DNA of 64,000 nt from Gynuella sp. (lineage in GTDB: Bacteria; Pseudomonadota; Gammaproteobacteria; Pseudomonadales; Natronospirillaceae). How positions within the stretch are numbered: position 1 is the stretch's first letter; every line of letters begins with the position of its first letter. This document shows positions 29,166-38,801 of the stretch, piece after piece. Under the pieces are notes generated by a model. It saw only the letters and a program-made list of their open reading frames with translations, did no database searches and was not told the origin of the DNA. A program made the position numbers and the translations under genes. Location of the stretch: assembly GCA_028282465.1 (NCBI GenBank), contig JANQHX010000015.1:1-64000 (forward strand). Reading direction: 5' to 3'.

Positions 29166-29657
29166 CTATCCTTGCGATTGCTCTCTCGGCACTTTCCTGA
29201 GGTTATTCTTGGTTTTTACCTCAGTCTGAAAGTCTCTATAGGGCCAATTCGTGGCAGATCTACCCTCTATTTTGCTAATAGCACCAAATTGCCCTTCAAT
29301 GGCCAGCATTAATTCCATGGTGCGCTGAAATACGTCTGTTTCAGCGACACCAATGGAAGTCACCACTAGAGACAACTTAGAAGTTGTTCTCATTTTCAAT
29401 CTGACAAGAATGGAATGATCACTGAGATTTACCGAAAAGCTGTCAAAAGCAGCCGAGCGTAAAATGGGTTTTTCAAGGTCTAGCCACCAGTTCTGCTCCC
29501 ATGAATTCGCCGCTAAACGGCGCCTGGCAGGCATGGGTGGAAGGTGGTTATCTGTTAACTTTTGGTCAAATGCATAGCTAGTCACAACATCAAGCCTCGC
29601 TCGCTCAAATTTTGTACAACGCCATCCTAAGCTATTTAGACTAAAATCTAATGTCAA
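29166..29657 (-). CDS. Hypothetical protein, convergent with dgkA
   Basis: 163 residues, probably soluble, with basic N- and C-terminal ends and predicted beta strands in the middle (SILVRLKMRTTSKLSLVVTSIGV). No known motif, signal peptide or membrane segment is recognised. It stands alone, convergent with dgkA and in line with the ArsR gene upstream. Codon use looks like its neighbours. Confidence 0.55.
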   Translation of the reverse strand: MTLDFSLNSLGWRCTKFERARLDVVTSYAFDQKLTDNHLPPMPARRRLAANSWEQNWWLDLEKPILRSAAFDSFSVNLSDHSILVRLKMRTTSKLSLVVTSIGVAETDVFQRTMELMLAIEGQFGAISKIEGRSATNWPYRDFQTEVKTKNNLRKVPREQSQG

Positions 29658-29725
29658 TTACAAAACAATGATAGTGCCAAGTCCTTCATTGTATAAATAA
29701 AGTTAACAATTTCGAAATATCAAGT

Positions 29726-30037
29726 TTAGGCGCAGTACAACTCGTAAAGCAGGCCAATTAACTGTTCAACCTTGGCGCTGTTAATACGGTAGTAAACTGT
29801 TTGAGCTTCTTTGCGAATTGCTACCAAACCATCTTTTCTGAGGCGAGCTAAATGTTGGGAAAGTGCAGACTGGCTTAGAGCAACCTTCTCGTTTAATGCA
29901 GAGACAGACATTTCACCGTTAAGTAGGTTGCACAGAATGATAAGCCTGCATTCGTGGCTAAGTGCTTTTAACAAGGCTACCGCTTGTCCGGCGCTTTGTT
30001 GCATGTCTTCGAGTGAGGGTTTTTCCAATACGTCCAT
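29726..30037 (-). CDS. ArsR-family repressor, probably BigR/SqrR-like sulfur-responsive
   Basis: A 103-residue winged-helix repressor with the ArsR recognition helix in LSQSALSQHLARLRKDGLV. It lacks the ELCVCD metal-binding box of arsenic sensors. Three cysteines are present, of which Cys36 and Cys102 are 66 residues apart. That equals the spacing of the persulfide-sensing pair in SqrR/BigR as I recall it (41 and 107). I infer a persulfide-responsive repressor. No sulfide-oxidation gene is adjacent; the divergent neighbour is an HDOD gene. The shared 108-base gap may hold its operator, but I see no convincing palindrome. Confidence 0.8.
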   Translation of the reverse strand: MDVLEKPSLEDMQQSAGQAVALLKALSHECRLIILCNLLNGEMSVSALNEKVALSQSALSQHLARLRKDGLVAIRKEAQTVYYRINSAKVEQLIGLLYELYCA

Positions 30038-30145
30038 TAATTGTTTCTCTATGTAACTAATTCATACCGGTACTTATTTCGTACACTTTTTTAAATCTGT
30101 CCTACCCTTAGATAAAAGGTCAGGTTTTTAAGGAGCCGCAAGCCC

Positions 30146-30964
30146 ATGAAACTGGAACAAATATTTGAACAGTCTCATTTAATGCCCAACATCCCAAAGA
30201 TAGTCCAGGACTTAATTGCGAGTTTCGAAGACACCAATGTAGACGTTGATGAAATTGCAAAAAAAATTGCTTTAGACCAAGTCATCACAGCAAAGGTTTT
30301 AAGACTAGCCAACTCCGCTCGCTATGGTTTGCCTCGCCAAGTTGCATCTGTTGACGATGCTGTCGTGCTTTTGGGTTTCAACGCCTTAAGAACATTGGTT
30401 ATTGCTTCAGGAGTTACTGGTTCTACAAAAGATATTCCCGGCTTTGATAAAGAAAATTTTTGGAAACATAGCTTTACCACAGCAGCTATTGCGAAACACT
30501 TTGCGAAAGATATTAACGTTAACCCCGAAACCGCATTTACCTGCGGTATGTTACACAATATCGGTGAGCTATTGTTACATGTGGTTTTACCAAATGACTG
30601 CGAAGCTGTGGATCAGGTCACCCAATCGGGAGGAAATCGTAGTTTGACTCAGAAAAACAGATTGGGTTATGACTATGCAGACGTAGGAAAAGGCTTGGCA
30701 CAAACTTGGAAATTTCCTGAAGAGGTGGTGTCAGCCATTGGAAATCAAGTGGAACCTGATCCAGCGAAGGACACCCTTGCAAGCCTAATTTTCATTTCGG
30801 CAATTTTGGCGGATGCATCTAATAAAGATAAATCTTTTGAAGAAATTGCTACAGATAAGCTAAACCAAGTTGCGGATCATCTAAGCGTATCAATGGAAGC
30901 GTTACAAAATGAGATATCTAAGGTTAAGGATGAAACAGATAGTTTCATGTCGTTAATTAACTAA
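30146..30964 (+). CDS. HDOD-domain signalling protein
   Basis: A 272-residue stand-alone HDOD domain protein. The domain spans about residues 10-210, including ITAKVLRLANSARYGLP, SVDDAVVLLGFNALRTLV and FTCGMLHNIGELLL. HDOD domains are related to HD phosphohydrolases but usually lack the full metal site, and act in signalling or regulation. No GGDEF or receiver domain is attached. A ribosome site AAGGAG precedes the ATG by eleven bases. Divergent from the ArsR gene. Confidence 0.85.
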   Translation: MKLEQIFEQSHLMPNIPKIVQDLIASFEDTNVDVDEIAKKIALDQVITAKVLRLANSARYGLPRQVASVDDAVVLLGFNALRTLVIASGVTGSTKDIPGFDKENFWKHSFTTAAIAKHFAKDINVNPETAFTCGMLHNIGELLLHVVLPNDCEAVDQVTQSGGNRSLTQKNRLGYDYADVGKGLAQTWKFPEEVVSAIGNQVEPDPAKDTLASLIFISAILADASNKDKSFEEIATDKLNQVADHLSVSMEALQNEISKVKDETDSFMSLIN

Positions 30965-31034
30965 TCCTAAAGTTATCAGTTGTTTAACTTATCGATTTTA
31001 GGCATGCTCATTTTTTTTGTGAGCAGCCTAATCA

Positions 31035-31469
31035 GTGAAGTCAGTTAAAGCCCCTCTTTATAAAATTTTTGCAGCCATTTTTTATGATTCACTCATCCAA
31101 CTTGCTTTATTTATGCTGGTTGGCTTTATCGCAGTAGCAATTAATAAAGTGATGACCGGGCAAGACAATATGGTGGATTCAAACACGTCTTGGTTGTTGC
31201 TAATTATTCTTTACGGTGTTTCTTTCTGTTACTACAGCTATTTCTGGAGAGCTAGTGGTCAAACCGTGGGAATGAAGGCTTGGAAAATTCGAGTGGTTAG
31301 TTTAACTAGCCCACAACTCAATTTGGGCCAGTTAATTATTCGATATATCAGTGCTCAGTTATCCTTTATCTTCATTTTAATTGGGTATTTCTATCGCTGG
31401 TTTGATCAAGAAAAACTAACTGTGCATGACAGATTATCCAAAACCACCATTGAGAATACTAAGCCTTAG
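31035..31469 (+). CDS. RDD-family membrane protein
   Basis: A 144-residue RDD-domain protein with three predicted helices (about 12-35, 54-70, 100-122), the motif SGQTVGMKAWKIRVV and the C-terminal LTVHDRLSKT. The start is GTG. Its stop codon overlaps that of convergent lptG by three bases. Function of the family is mostly unknown; some members are ion or proton transport related. Confidence 0.82.
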   Translation: MKSVKAPLYKIFAAIFYDSLIQLALFMLVGFIAVAINKVMTGQDNMVDSNTSWLLLIILYGVSFCYYSYFWRASGQTVGMKAWKIRVVSLTSPQLNLGQLIIRYISAQLSFIFILIGYFYRWFDQEKLTVHDRLSKTTIENTKP

Positions 31470-32518
31470 CCTGTACGACGAATTAGATAAATACCAAGTA
31501 GAGCGCTTAGTACAATGGGTGCACCCGCAGCAAACAATGGGTGAAATCCATAAACTAAACAAGCTGGGCCTAAAATGCTCTCAGCCATTTTTAAAACTAA
31601 TCCAACGAGCACCCCAATAAATACCCGTGTACCGGTTGCGACCTTTCTTAATGGACCAAAAATAAAACTAATGGCCACCGTCACTAGGGCCATGGTCATT
31701 ACCGGTTTTAAAACTTTGCTCCAAAATGCCAACTTGTAGTTTCTGGCATCAATATTCTGCTGAGTTAAATAACTCATATAGGAAAAAAGTTTAACAAGCG
31801 ACAGTTTATCTGGCTCCACTAAAAGAATTTTTAACAAAGACGGAGAGACGGTGGTTTCCCACAGTTTTTCATCAGCAGTTTCTGATTCTATTTTGTAATC
31901 ATTAAAGTTGTGCCGCTGTACTTCGGATAGCGTCCAGGTGTCACCTTGATACTTTGCCTGAGCTGCTGTTTCTCGAAAAATCGGAGTGCCTTGGTCATCC
32001 ATCGCCAATCTTGTCAGACCCAGGATATCTCCTTCCGGAGTCACGGCCTGCATGAAGATGTACTCCTCTCCATCCTTGTGCCAAATACCATAACGGGTTT
32101 TCTTAGAGTCTTGGCTCTTAACGGAGCGATAGCTTTGTCCGATTTGTTCGAGTTCGGGAATGACGGTTTCGCCTATAAACGTCATGACCACCATTATCGT
32201 GATAGCGGGGTACATAACCTTTCTGGATATCTGAATAATTGATAAACCCGCAGCTCTCATTGAAATGAGTTCACTGCTATTGGCCAGTGCCCCTAAACCC
32301 GTTAAGCAACCAATTAACACAATTAATGGAAAGTAGTCATAGAGTCGTGTTGGAGAAGTAGCTAGAACAAAATAAACAGCCTGGGAGGCTTGGTAGCTAC
32401 CAGATAAACTGTATGACCACTCACTTAAGGTGGTTAAGAGAATATCAAGCAGTAACACCACAAACATGACGATCAAAATATGGCTTAGAATCTGTTTAAA
32501 AAGGTACCGGGTGATCAT
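31466..32518 (-). CDS. lptG: LPS export ABC transporter permease LptG
   Basis: A 350-residue inner-membrane permease of the LptB2FG transporter, which extracts lipopolysaccharide and passes it to LptC. It shows three N-terminal and three C-terminal membrane helices around a periplasmic beta-jellyroll region (about 110-270). Segments such as LIGCLTGLGALANSSELISMRAAG are typical of LptG. The ATG overlaps the lptF stop by four bases (ATGA), so the pair is translationally coupled. Confidence 0.92.
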   Translation of the reverse strand: MITRYLFKQILSHILIVMFVVLLLDILLTTLSEWSYSLSGSYQASQAVYFVLATSPTRLYDYFPLIVLIGCLTGLGALANSSELISMRAAGLSIIQISRKVMYPAITIMVVMTFIGETVIPELEQIGQSYRSVKSQDSKKTRYGIWHKDGEEYIFMQAVTPEGDILGLTRLAMDDQGTPIFRETAAQAKYQGDTWTLSEVQRHNFNDYKIESETADEKLWETTVSPSLLKILLVEPDKLSLVKLFSYMSYLTQQNIDARNYKLAFWSKVLKPVMTMALVTVAISFIFGPLRKVATGTRVFIGVLVGLVLKMAESILGPACLVYGFHPLFAAGAPIVLSALLGIYLIRRTG

Positions 32519-33582
32519 CTAACTGCACGCCATTTTCGAATCATATTGGGGACTGTCATCCATAAAATACAACCAAGCATTACCATGCCTTGAAGCCAGA
32601 ATATGCCAAATTCAAGTGGCAGGTCGCCTTTCTGAACGGCTCTAGCCCAATTGAACTGAGCCATGTTGAACAATGCGTAAATCATTAATGCCGGAAATAT
32701 TTTAAGAAACTTGCCTTGTCGTGGATTAATCCGACTTAATGGCACTGCCAGCAAAACCGCGATGAAGAAATTTAAAGACGTCAACAGTCGCCACTGCAAT
32801 TCTGCTTTATGCTCCTGAAGATCTGATTGAATTAACTCTGAGGTAGGAATGCTTTCTCGTTTGGTTTTTGGGCGACTTTGTTTCTCAGCTATTTTGACCC
32901 CATATTCTTCAAAATAGGTCACTGAATAGCCGTCTTCTCCCGGTTCACCAGATTGCTGGGTTCCGTCCTTGAGAACAAGATACCTTGCACCTGTATCAGA
33001 ATCGGTACGAATTTCACCTTCTTGAGCTTTAAACACCGTTTCTTGATCTGTGGACATAAATACATTTTGCATACTGGATGATTCATTATCGAGATCAGCC
33101 ACGTAAAGCACTTGCCCCGAGTTTCCGATCTCCATAAATCGACCAACGGTTAAAAGATCAAAAGCGGTTAAAGACTCTTGTCGCGCCCAGGCTTTGGCAG
33201 CAATTTGTTGGCAGGTGGGTGATAACCAAAGGTTGTTACCCAACATTAAAACCGCCAACACGGTAGCCGGAATCATGGTAACCCCCACTAAAGAGCGAAA
33301 CCGAAAACCACATGCTAGTAAGGAAGTCATTTCGTATTCTGAATACAGCCTTCCATAGGCAATCAAAATACCCATCATAAAGCCAACGGGTAATGACTCC
33401 TGAAGAAACATTGGAATGTAGTAAAGAATAATCACCATAAGTTCACCGGAGGCACCTTGCCCTCCGGTTGCATCATCTAGCCATGTTTTTAGCCAATTAC
33501 TCATGGTAGCGGCAACGATAATGGCAGTAATACCTAATGTGGGGGCAATAATTTGTCGGGTTAAATACCGAGCAATAATCAA
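32515..33582 (-). CDS. lptF: LPS export ABC transporter permease LptF
   Basis: A 355-residue partner of LptG with the same six-helix plus periplasmic jellyroll layout. Conserved features include LPVGFMMGILIAYGRLYSEYEMTSLLACGF and LAVPLSRINPRQGKFLKIFPA. It is the first gene of the lptFG pair and divergent from pepA, an arrangement common in gammaproteobacteria. The start has ATG with no very strong ribosome site (AAGAAGAG upstream). Confidence 0.92.
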   Translation of the reverse strand: MIIARYLTRQIIAPTLGITAIIVAATMSNWLKTWLDDATGGQGASGELMVIILYYIPMFLQESLPVGFMMGILIAYGRLYSEYEMTSLLACGFRFRSLVGVTMIPATVLAVLMLGNNLWLSPTCQQIAAKAWARQESLTAFDLLTVGRFMEIGNSGQVLYVADLDNESSSMQNVFMSTDQETVFKAQEGEIRTDSDTGARYLVLKDGTQQSGEPGEDGYSVTYFEEYGVKIAEKQSRPKTKRESIPTSELIQSDLQEHKAELQWRLLTSLNFFIAVLLAVPLSRINPRQGKFLKIFPALMIYALFNMAQFNWARAVQKGDLPLEFGIFWLQGMVMLGCILWMTVPNMIRKWRAVR

Positions 33583-33775
33583 AAGAAGAGTTCCTTCAGC
33601 AGACTTATTCTGGGCGTCAATAACGCTAGGGCATTATCCAGAATTATATAACATTGAGCAAAGGTACCGCCCCAGGTTTCTGTTTGTAAGATGTCAGGTT
33701 GTTTTAAAGGCATGACCCATACATTTAGAAGTTGTTAAACTATTGATAAAGCCCATCACCTAGCGAGAATCATTC

Positions 33776-35251
33776 ATGCGTATCAGTACCACTAAAATCT
33801 CAATTGCGGAATTAAAATCTGAAAACTGTTTCATATTTTTATTCGAAGACGAACTGACCGTTTCAGCAAACCAGTTGGATACGCAAAGCAAAGGATTTAT
33901 TAAAGGGTTAATAGATGCGAAACAAGCCTCAAACAAACTCGGGAAGGTTACGCCAGTCTATGGTCATGAATCCTTAGACATTAAAGCCCTCTACTTAGTA
34001 GGTTGTGGTAAAAAGGCCAGTTTTACTGAAAACAGTTTAATCAAAGTCATGTCGGCGATCGCAACCATTATCCAAGAAAAAGAGGCATCGTCTATCGACA
34101 TTGCTTTGACCGATTTAGAGCTGAAAGATCGTACGGTGCACTGGCTTGCACAAAAATCCACCGAAACACTTCTTACTAGCTTGTACAAGTACTCTTCCAC
34201 CAAAAGTAAAAAACCGGATGCACCTAATCTTGAAAGCATCAATTATGTCGCTGATGAAGACGGGCTGAATCTGGCTATTGAAACTGGCAAAGGCATGGCA
34301 CATGGCATCAATGTGGCTCGGGAACTGGGTAATTTACCCGGGAATATATGCACTCCCACTTATGTTGCTGAACAAGCGGAAAAGCTTGCTGAAGCGAATG
34401 AAGACATCACCACCAAGGTGATCGACGAGACCAAACTGGAAGAAATGGGCATGGGTTGTTTCATGTCTGTTTCCAAGGGAAGTGTTCAGCCCGGCAAACT
34501 CATTTGTATTGAATACAATGGCGCAAGTGAAGATCAGAAACCCCATGTTCTGGTGGGTAAAGGCATAACTTTTGATACAGGGGGTATATCGCTAAAACCC
34601 GGTGCGCAAATGGACGAAATGAAATTCGATATGTGCGGCGCGGCTTCTGTGGTGGGTACTATGAATGCGTTGGCTGAACTTAAACCTTCAATTAATGTGG
34701 TGGGTATTATCGTGGCCGCGGAAAACATGCCTTCTGGTAACGCGACCAAGCCTGGGGATATCGTCACCAGTTATTCCGGTAAAACTGTTGAAATTCTGAA
34801 CACAGATGCCGAAGGCCGTTTAGTGCTTTGTGACGCACTTACCTATGCCGAACGGTATGAGCCAGAATCGGTTATTGATATTGCCACGCTTACCGGTGCA
34901 ATTATTGTTGCCCTGGGTCATCACCCAACTGCGGTTTATTCTAATGATTCTGACTTGCAGCAACAAATATTAGATGCAGGTACTGCAGCTTGGGACAGAG
35001 GCTGGCCGATGCCACTTTGGGAAGACTATAGTGAAGAGGTAGATAGCCCGTACGCAGACTTGCAAAACCTAGGAAATTCAGGCCGAGCGGGTGGTTCAAT
35101 TTCCGCTGCCGTTTTTCTTTCTAAGTTTGCAGAGAAATTTAAATGGGCACATTTGGACATTGCCGGTACCGCATGGACTAATAGAAAATCAGGCGCTTCC
35201 GGAAGGCCAGTGGCCATGTTGACTCAGTATTTACTGGACAAAGCCAGTTAA
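33776..35251 (+). CDS. pepA: Cytosol (leucyl) aminopeptidase
   Basis: A 491-residue M17 aminopeptidase releasing N-terminal residues from peptides with two metal ions. The signature NTDAEGRL is at about residues 342-349 and the metal and lysine region VGKGITFDTGGISLKP lies near 260-275. PepA also binds DNA in E. coli. It is divergent from lptFG and followed by a clear terminator, so it is probably monocistronic. Confidence 0.94.
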   Translation: MRISTTKISIAELKSENCFIFLFEDELTVSANQLDTQSKGFIKGLIDAKQASNKLGKVTPVYGHESLDIKALYLVGCGKKASFTENSLIKVMSAIATIIQEKEASSIDIALTDLELKDRTVHWLAQKSTETLLTSLYKYSSTKSKKPDAPNLESINYVADEDGLNLAIETGKGMAHGINVARELGNLPGNICTPTYVAEQAEKLAEANEDITTKVIDETKLEEMGMGCFMSVSKGSVQPGKLICIEYNGASEDQKPHVLVGKGITFDTGGISLKPGAQMDEMKFDMCGAASVVGTMNALAELKPSINVVGIIVAAENMPSGNATKPGDIVTSYSGKTVEILNTDAEGRLVLCDALTYAERYEPESVIDIATLTGAIIVALGHHPTAVYSNDSDLQQQILDAGTAAWDRGWPMPLWEDYSEEVDSPYADLQNLGNSGRAGGSISAAVFLSKFAEKFKWAHLDIAGTAWTNRKSGASGRPVAMLTQYLLDKAS

Positions 35252-35302
35252 ACTTTAGGGTTTCAATTGAGCTTTAAATCCATTTAACAATGCTTATCTC
35301 AC

Positions 35303-35343
35303 AACAGGTTAAAAATTGAATTTTCATTTTTAGCCTGTTTTAT
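35303..35343 (+). terminator. Terminator after pepA
   Basis: A 14-base stem AACAGGTTAAAAAT / ATTTTTAGCCTGTT with one G-U type mismatch and a nine-base loop, followed by TTTATT, 52 bases after the pepA stop. Confidence 0.75.
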
Positions 35344-35442
35344 TCAATCTCTTGGGTTCTGATCTAAAAAACCTGAGATTCCATTCAAAAACCTAAATTA
35401 AGTGCTACTACTTAAAAATAGTCACGATTTTTTGTAGAAAGC

Positions 35443-37080
35443 ATGATTCAAACTCTCGAAAATACAAGCATAAAAACCAAACTTAGCGCCTTGATTGGTA
35501 TTTCTTCTGTGCTGATTTGCATTTTAATGGTCAGCCAAGTCATCAGTTATTCCGAGGAACTGACTAACAGCCGTCATCAATTGCTGCAAGCACAGGTTGA
35601 AACTGCTTTTAGCCTAGCTGACTATTATCGACGGCTAATGGATTCTGGGAAATTGTCCGAAACTCAAGCAAAAACAGATGCCCTAATGGCAATAAATAAT
35701 CTGCGCTATCTTGGGGAAGAATTTTTTTTTACCTTTGAATCTGATTCTCTAATAGTTGTTCAACATCCCTTTTCAGAAAGTCTTATCAATCAAATTGTTT
35801 CACAAGTTTCAGACTCTAATGGCCTGAAGTTATTTTCTGAAATGGCTAAATTGGCCAACCAGCAAGGCCAAGGTGTTGTGAATTACGCTTGGCCAAAACC
35901 AGGAGAAAGCACCGACCAACCAAAAGCAAGTTACGTTAAATTGTTCAAACCCTGGAATTGGGTAATAGGTACTGGCGTTTATACGGATGATTTAATTGCT
36001 TTACGCAACGCATCGCTGATTTCATCAACCTGGAAATTAGTTTTGGTTCTAGTGGCCATGTCTTTGATGAGTACCTGCATTGCAAGACGAATCTCTCGAC
36101 CTGTCACCGAAATTTCTCGAATGCTAAAACAGGTATCGGACAAAAAAGACCTGAGGTTACGTCAGCAAGTTTATGATGAAAGTGAACTGGGCGTCATTGC
36201 TGTTAGTGTGAATGGTCTATTAGAAAGCTTCGCAAACAGTTTAAACACTATTATTGATACCAGTAGAAATCTTAGTAAACAATCGACACTGCTAATCGGT
36301 TCAGCCAATAAAACCTATGAAGGTGTAAAAGACCAGCATACACAGATTGATATGGCTGCGACTGCTATGAATGAAATGACCGCAACTGTGGAAGAAGTGG
36401 CAAGAAATACTTCTATAGCAAGTGACCTGACTAAGACAACAGATGAAGCAGCACAATCGGGAATTCAACTGGTTAACCAAACAGCTGACACCATCAACAC
36501 ACTAAATCAGGAGATCCAGAAGGTTTCGTCTGCCATTCGGGACCTGAGACTTGAAACTCAAAGTATTGGGGAAATTGTAGGCGTCATTACGGGTATTGCG
36601 GACCAAACTAATTTACTGGCTTTAAATGCAGCCATTGAGGCTGCCAGAGCCGGTGAACAAGGCAGAGGCTTTGCCGTTGTGGCAGATGAAGTAAGAAGCC
36701 TCGCCACTAAGACACAGGAATCTACTGAAGAGATTCGAGCAAAAATTGAAAGCTTGCAGCTAGGTACTGACCAAGCAGTGAATCTAATGGAACACAGCCA
36801 ACTTCAAGCAGAGACTAGCCAAGACCAAATGACCGAAGTGAGCACAACTTTTAATAACATCGTCCAATCTGTGGATGACCTTTATAAAATGATTGAGCAA
36901 GTTGCGACAGCGACAGCAGAACAGAGCTCAGTGGCTGAAGACATTAATAGGAACGTTGCAAGGGTGAATGAAGTTGCCAATCAAACCAGTGAAGACTCCC
37001 AAAAAATTAACGGGTCAGCATCTCATGTTTCTAGCGAAGCAACTGATCTGGCTAGCCTTGCCGAGGAATTTAAGGTCTAA
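35443..37080 (+). CDS. Methyl-accepting chemotaxis protein with single Cache domain
   Basis: A 545-residue chemoreceptor. A membrane helix (about 13-33) is followed by a periplasmic single-Cache (sCache_2-type) sensor (about 40-190, with [10 protein letters not shown] and [12 protein letters not shown]), a second helix (about 197-215), a HAMP region, and a signalling domain with the conserved tip [20 protein letters not shown] and [18 protein letters not shown]. The C-terminus lacks a CheR/CheB pentapeptide. The ligand cannot be deduced; many sCache domains bind small organic acids. No che genes are nearby. Confidence 0.92.
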   Translation: MIQTLENTSIKTKLSALIGISSVLICILMVSQVISYSEELTNSRHQLLQAQVETAFSLADYYRRLMDSGKLSETQAKTDALMAINNLRYLGEEFFFTFESDSLIVVQHPFSESLINQIVSQVSDSNGLKLFSEMAKLANQQGQGVVNYAWPKPGESTDQPKASYVKLFKPWNWVIGTGVYTDDLIALRNASLISSTWKLVLVLVAMSLMSTCIARRISRPVTEISRMLKQVSDKKDLRLRQQVYDESELGVIAVSVNGLLESFANSLNTIIDTSRNLSKQSTLLIGSANKTYEGVKDQHTQIDMAATAMNEMTATVEEVARNTSIASDLTKTTDEAAQSGIQLVNQTADTINTLNQEIQKVSSAIRDLRLETQSIGEIVGVITGIADQTNLLALNAAIEAARAGEQGRGFAVVADEVRSLATKTQESTEEIRAKIESLQLGTDQAVNLMEHSQLQAETSQDQMTEVSTTFNNIVQSVDDLYKMIEQVATATAEQSSVAEDINRNVARVNEVANQTSEDSQKINGSASHVSSEATDLASLAEEFKV

Positions 37081-37159
37081 ACTGTCTACACTATAAGAAA
37101 CTATGACTAATGGATAACTACTTTTTCGTTTTCACTTTTAGTGAACTTAGGAGTTTAAA

Positions 37160-37767
37160 ATGAAAAATAGTAATGATTTAACCAAGCTCAATACAATGCT
37201 CAAGCGACGCTGGCATTATTCACAGGACAAAATACAAAAGCTAGGGAGACTCTGACAAATGCCAGTGTTGCTCTGCGGATGTCTAAACGTGATTTTTATC
37301 GCGGCGAAACTCGCAGGGAATGTCTAGACCTTTGCAAGAGTTTCAACAAAGAGAAAAACGCGTTTAGAACCGCCCTTCGGGGCTTACAGGCGAGTCCTAA
37401 CTCAGTGTTGCCTTCTCTTGAAAGGTCTAGACATTCCTGCAAGAAGGCGCCTTGATTCAGAACCCGCCTGTAAGCCAGAGTAATACTGGCATTTATCAGA
37501 GTCTCCCTGGAAACAGACTTACACAAGCCAACCAGTGCCGATTTTGCAGAACAGGTAACCGAACGAGAAAATGATGATGTATTAAGAGAGCTGATTGCTG
37601 AGAATCGAGACGAGCTACTCCAAATACAGCATACATTACGAAGAATTGAAGAAAATGATTACGGCTTTTGTGAGACCTGTGGCGTTGAGATCCCTGCTGC
37701 TCGTTTAGAAACCCTCCCCTATACCAGCTACTGTGTAAAGTGCGCCAATATTAGAGAGGGTCATTAA
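37160..37767 (+). pseudogene. TraR/DksA-type zinc-finger gene interrupted by a 264-bp element
   Basis: The ATG at 37160 (TAGGAG seven bases upstream) opens a frame that ends at a TGA inside an inserted element after 28 codons. The frame resumes after 37507. Removing the element plus one copy of its two-base target joins QKL to ETDLHKPTSADFAEQ in frame. The result is a TraR/DksA-family protein of about 113 residues with a four-cysteine zinc finger (CETCG and CVKC) and the conserved DFAEQVTEREND segment. Such proteins bind RNA polymerase. The downstream part has no stops or frameshifts, so the insertion is probably recent. Confidence 0.88.
37244..37507. mobile_element. 264-bp MITE-like element E1 in the TraR/DksA-type gene
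   Basis: Terminal inverted repeats of 23 bases (37244-37266 and 37485-37507, one mismatch) begin GGGAGACTCTGA. The left flank is TA and the right flank TG, consistent with a TA target duplication in which one copy has mutated. Inside are two consecutive hairpins: arms 37282-37291/37359-37368, and the 12-base perfect arms GGCTTACAGGCG (37381-37392) / CGCCTGTAAGCC (37465-37476). A further pair of complementary segments around GGTCTAGACATTCC (37313-37340 and 37415-37440) links the two hairpin loops. No credible ORF is present. TIRs plus TA resemble IS630/Tc1-mariner-type MITEs; the driving transposase is not in the window. Confidence 0.8.
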
Positions 37768-37801
37768 GTTTTTGCGGCTTATTCGTTTTACTCTCATTAG
37801 T

Positions 37802-38725
37802 TTAACGTGGTGGCGCAAAGTAAACTTCAGTAGTGGGATGAAAACCATACCATGCAAACCAAAATAGTATTAATGACTTGTCGACGCGCCCTTCGACTCT
37901 GGCACTTTGAGATTCCTCATCCCAAATAACAGAGAATGCCCGCCCTGCAATTTTATCTTTAATTGTTGACTCACCGTTAATATGCAGTTCTGACAGAGGG
38001 TATGCTTTAAACTCTCCATTGACTTCAACACCCAGTACTTGTTGTTTGGGATGTATATCTAAACTACTGATGTTGTTGACTGGAAACATGGTTTGCTGCG
38101 ACTTTAAATAAGATTCATAGGGGCTTTTTGTATAGTCCCGAAAAAACCCAGTGTCCAACGACAAGACTTGAGTATTTGGAAATTGCTCAGTCCAATGCTT
38201 CCAGGTAGTGTGTTGAATAGGAACAATCTCAAGTTCTTGACCTTTGCGATCACCACTAATTGATTTAGCCAAAATCTGAGACCATAACGATTCGGTCTTA
38301 TAGTCATAAAGCAAAACATCGCTCTGATACAGAAGCCCTGAAACCCCGAACCCTCGATCATTAGTTTTGAAAGCCATTCCACTGCCACATAAAGGGCAAA
38401 AAGTAATGGAGACTCTTTGGCCTGCAACCGTGTCATTCACAATTTCATGCCAGTTTAAAATACGAATTGGATACGCCTTCGCTTCACCATTTATCTCGAC
38501 ACCCAGTACTCGATCATCTGGCGTTAAATAACTTACTTTGTCTTTGGCAATGAATTTGGGGTTGTTAATGGCTGGTATACCATCTTTTGGCGGCCCACCC
38601 CGAAGGATTTCATTCACAGGCACCAAAGGCTCTTCAATATCAAAACCATTAAGAGTCATTGCCTGTAATAAATTGGTGGCAAAAGATAAGGTGAAAATAA
38701 AACCTAAAAAGGCAATTTTATTCAT
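37802..38725 (-). CDS. DUF3179 domain-containing exported protein
   Basis: About 307 residues with a signal peptide (MNKIAFLGFIFTLSFATNLLQA). I preferred the ATG at 38725 over one 56 codons upstream because it starts the signal peptide and avoids overlapping the divergent amrS gene. DUF3179 features are present twice: DDRVLGVEINGEAKAYPIRIL, then CPLCGSGMAF with a CxxC pair, and later QVLGVEVNGEFKAYPLSEL. The function of the family is unknown. Confidence 0.85.
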   Translation of the reverse strand: MNKIAFLGFIFTLSFATNLLQAMTLNGFDIEEPLVPVNEILRGGPPKDGIPAINNPKFIAKDKVSYLTPDDRVLGVEINGEAKAYPIRILNWHEIVNDTVAGQRVSITFCPLCGSGMAFKTNDRGFGVSGLLYQSDVLLYDYKTESLWSQILAKSISGDRKGQELEIVPIQHTTWKHWTEQFPNTQVLSLDTGFFRDYTKSPYESYLKSQQTMFPVNNISSLDIHPKQQVLGVEVNGEFKAYPLSELHINGESTIKDKIAGRAFSVIWDEESQSARVEGRVDKSLILFWFAWYGFHPTTEVYFAPPR

Positions 38726-38801
38726 TATGAGAGGTTTCCATTTGCAACGCTGAAGCTTAGAGCCATAATTTGGCAAACAGTTTCCTTTGCATTGAAAAGA
38801 A

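Noticed and set aside
37131-37145. Small palindrome TTCACT-TTT-AGTGAA before the TraR/DksA-type gene
   Set aside because: The stem is only six bases, AT-rich and without a T-run; it could be a weak operator or chance.
37296-37526. Minus-strand ORF of 76 residues covering most of element E1
   Set aside because: It follows the inverted-repeat structure, runs across the element end into the host gene, and E2 has no counterpart.
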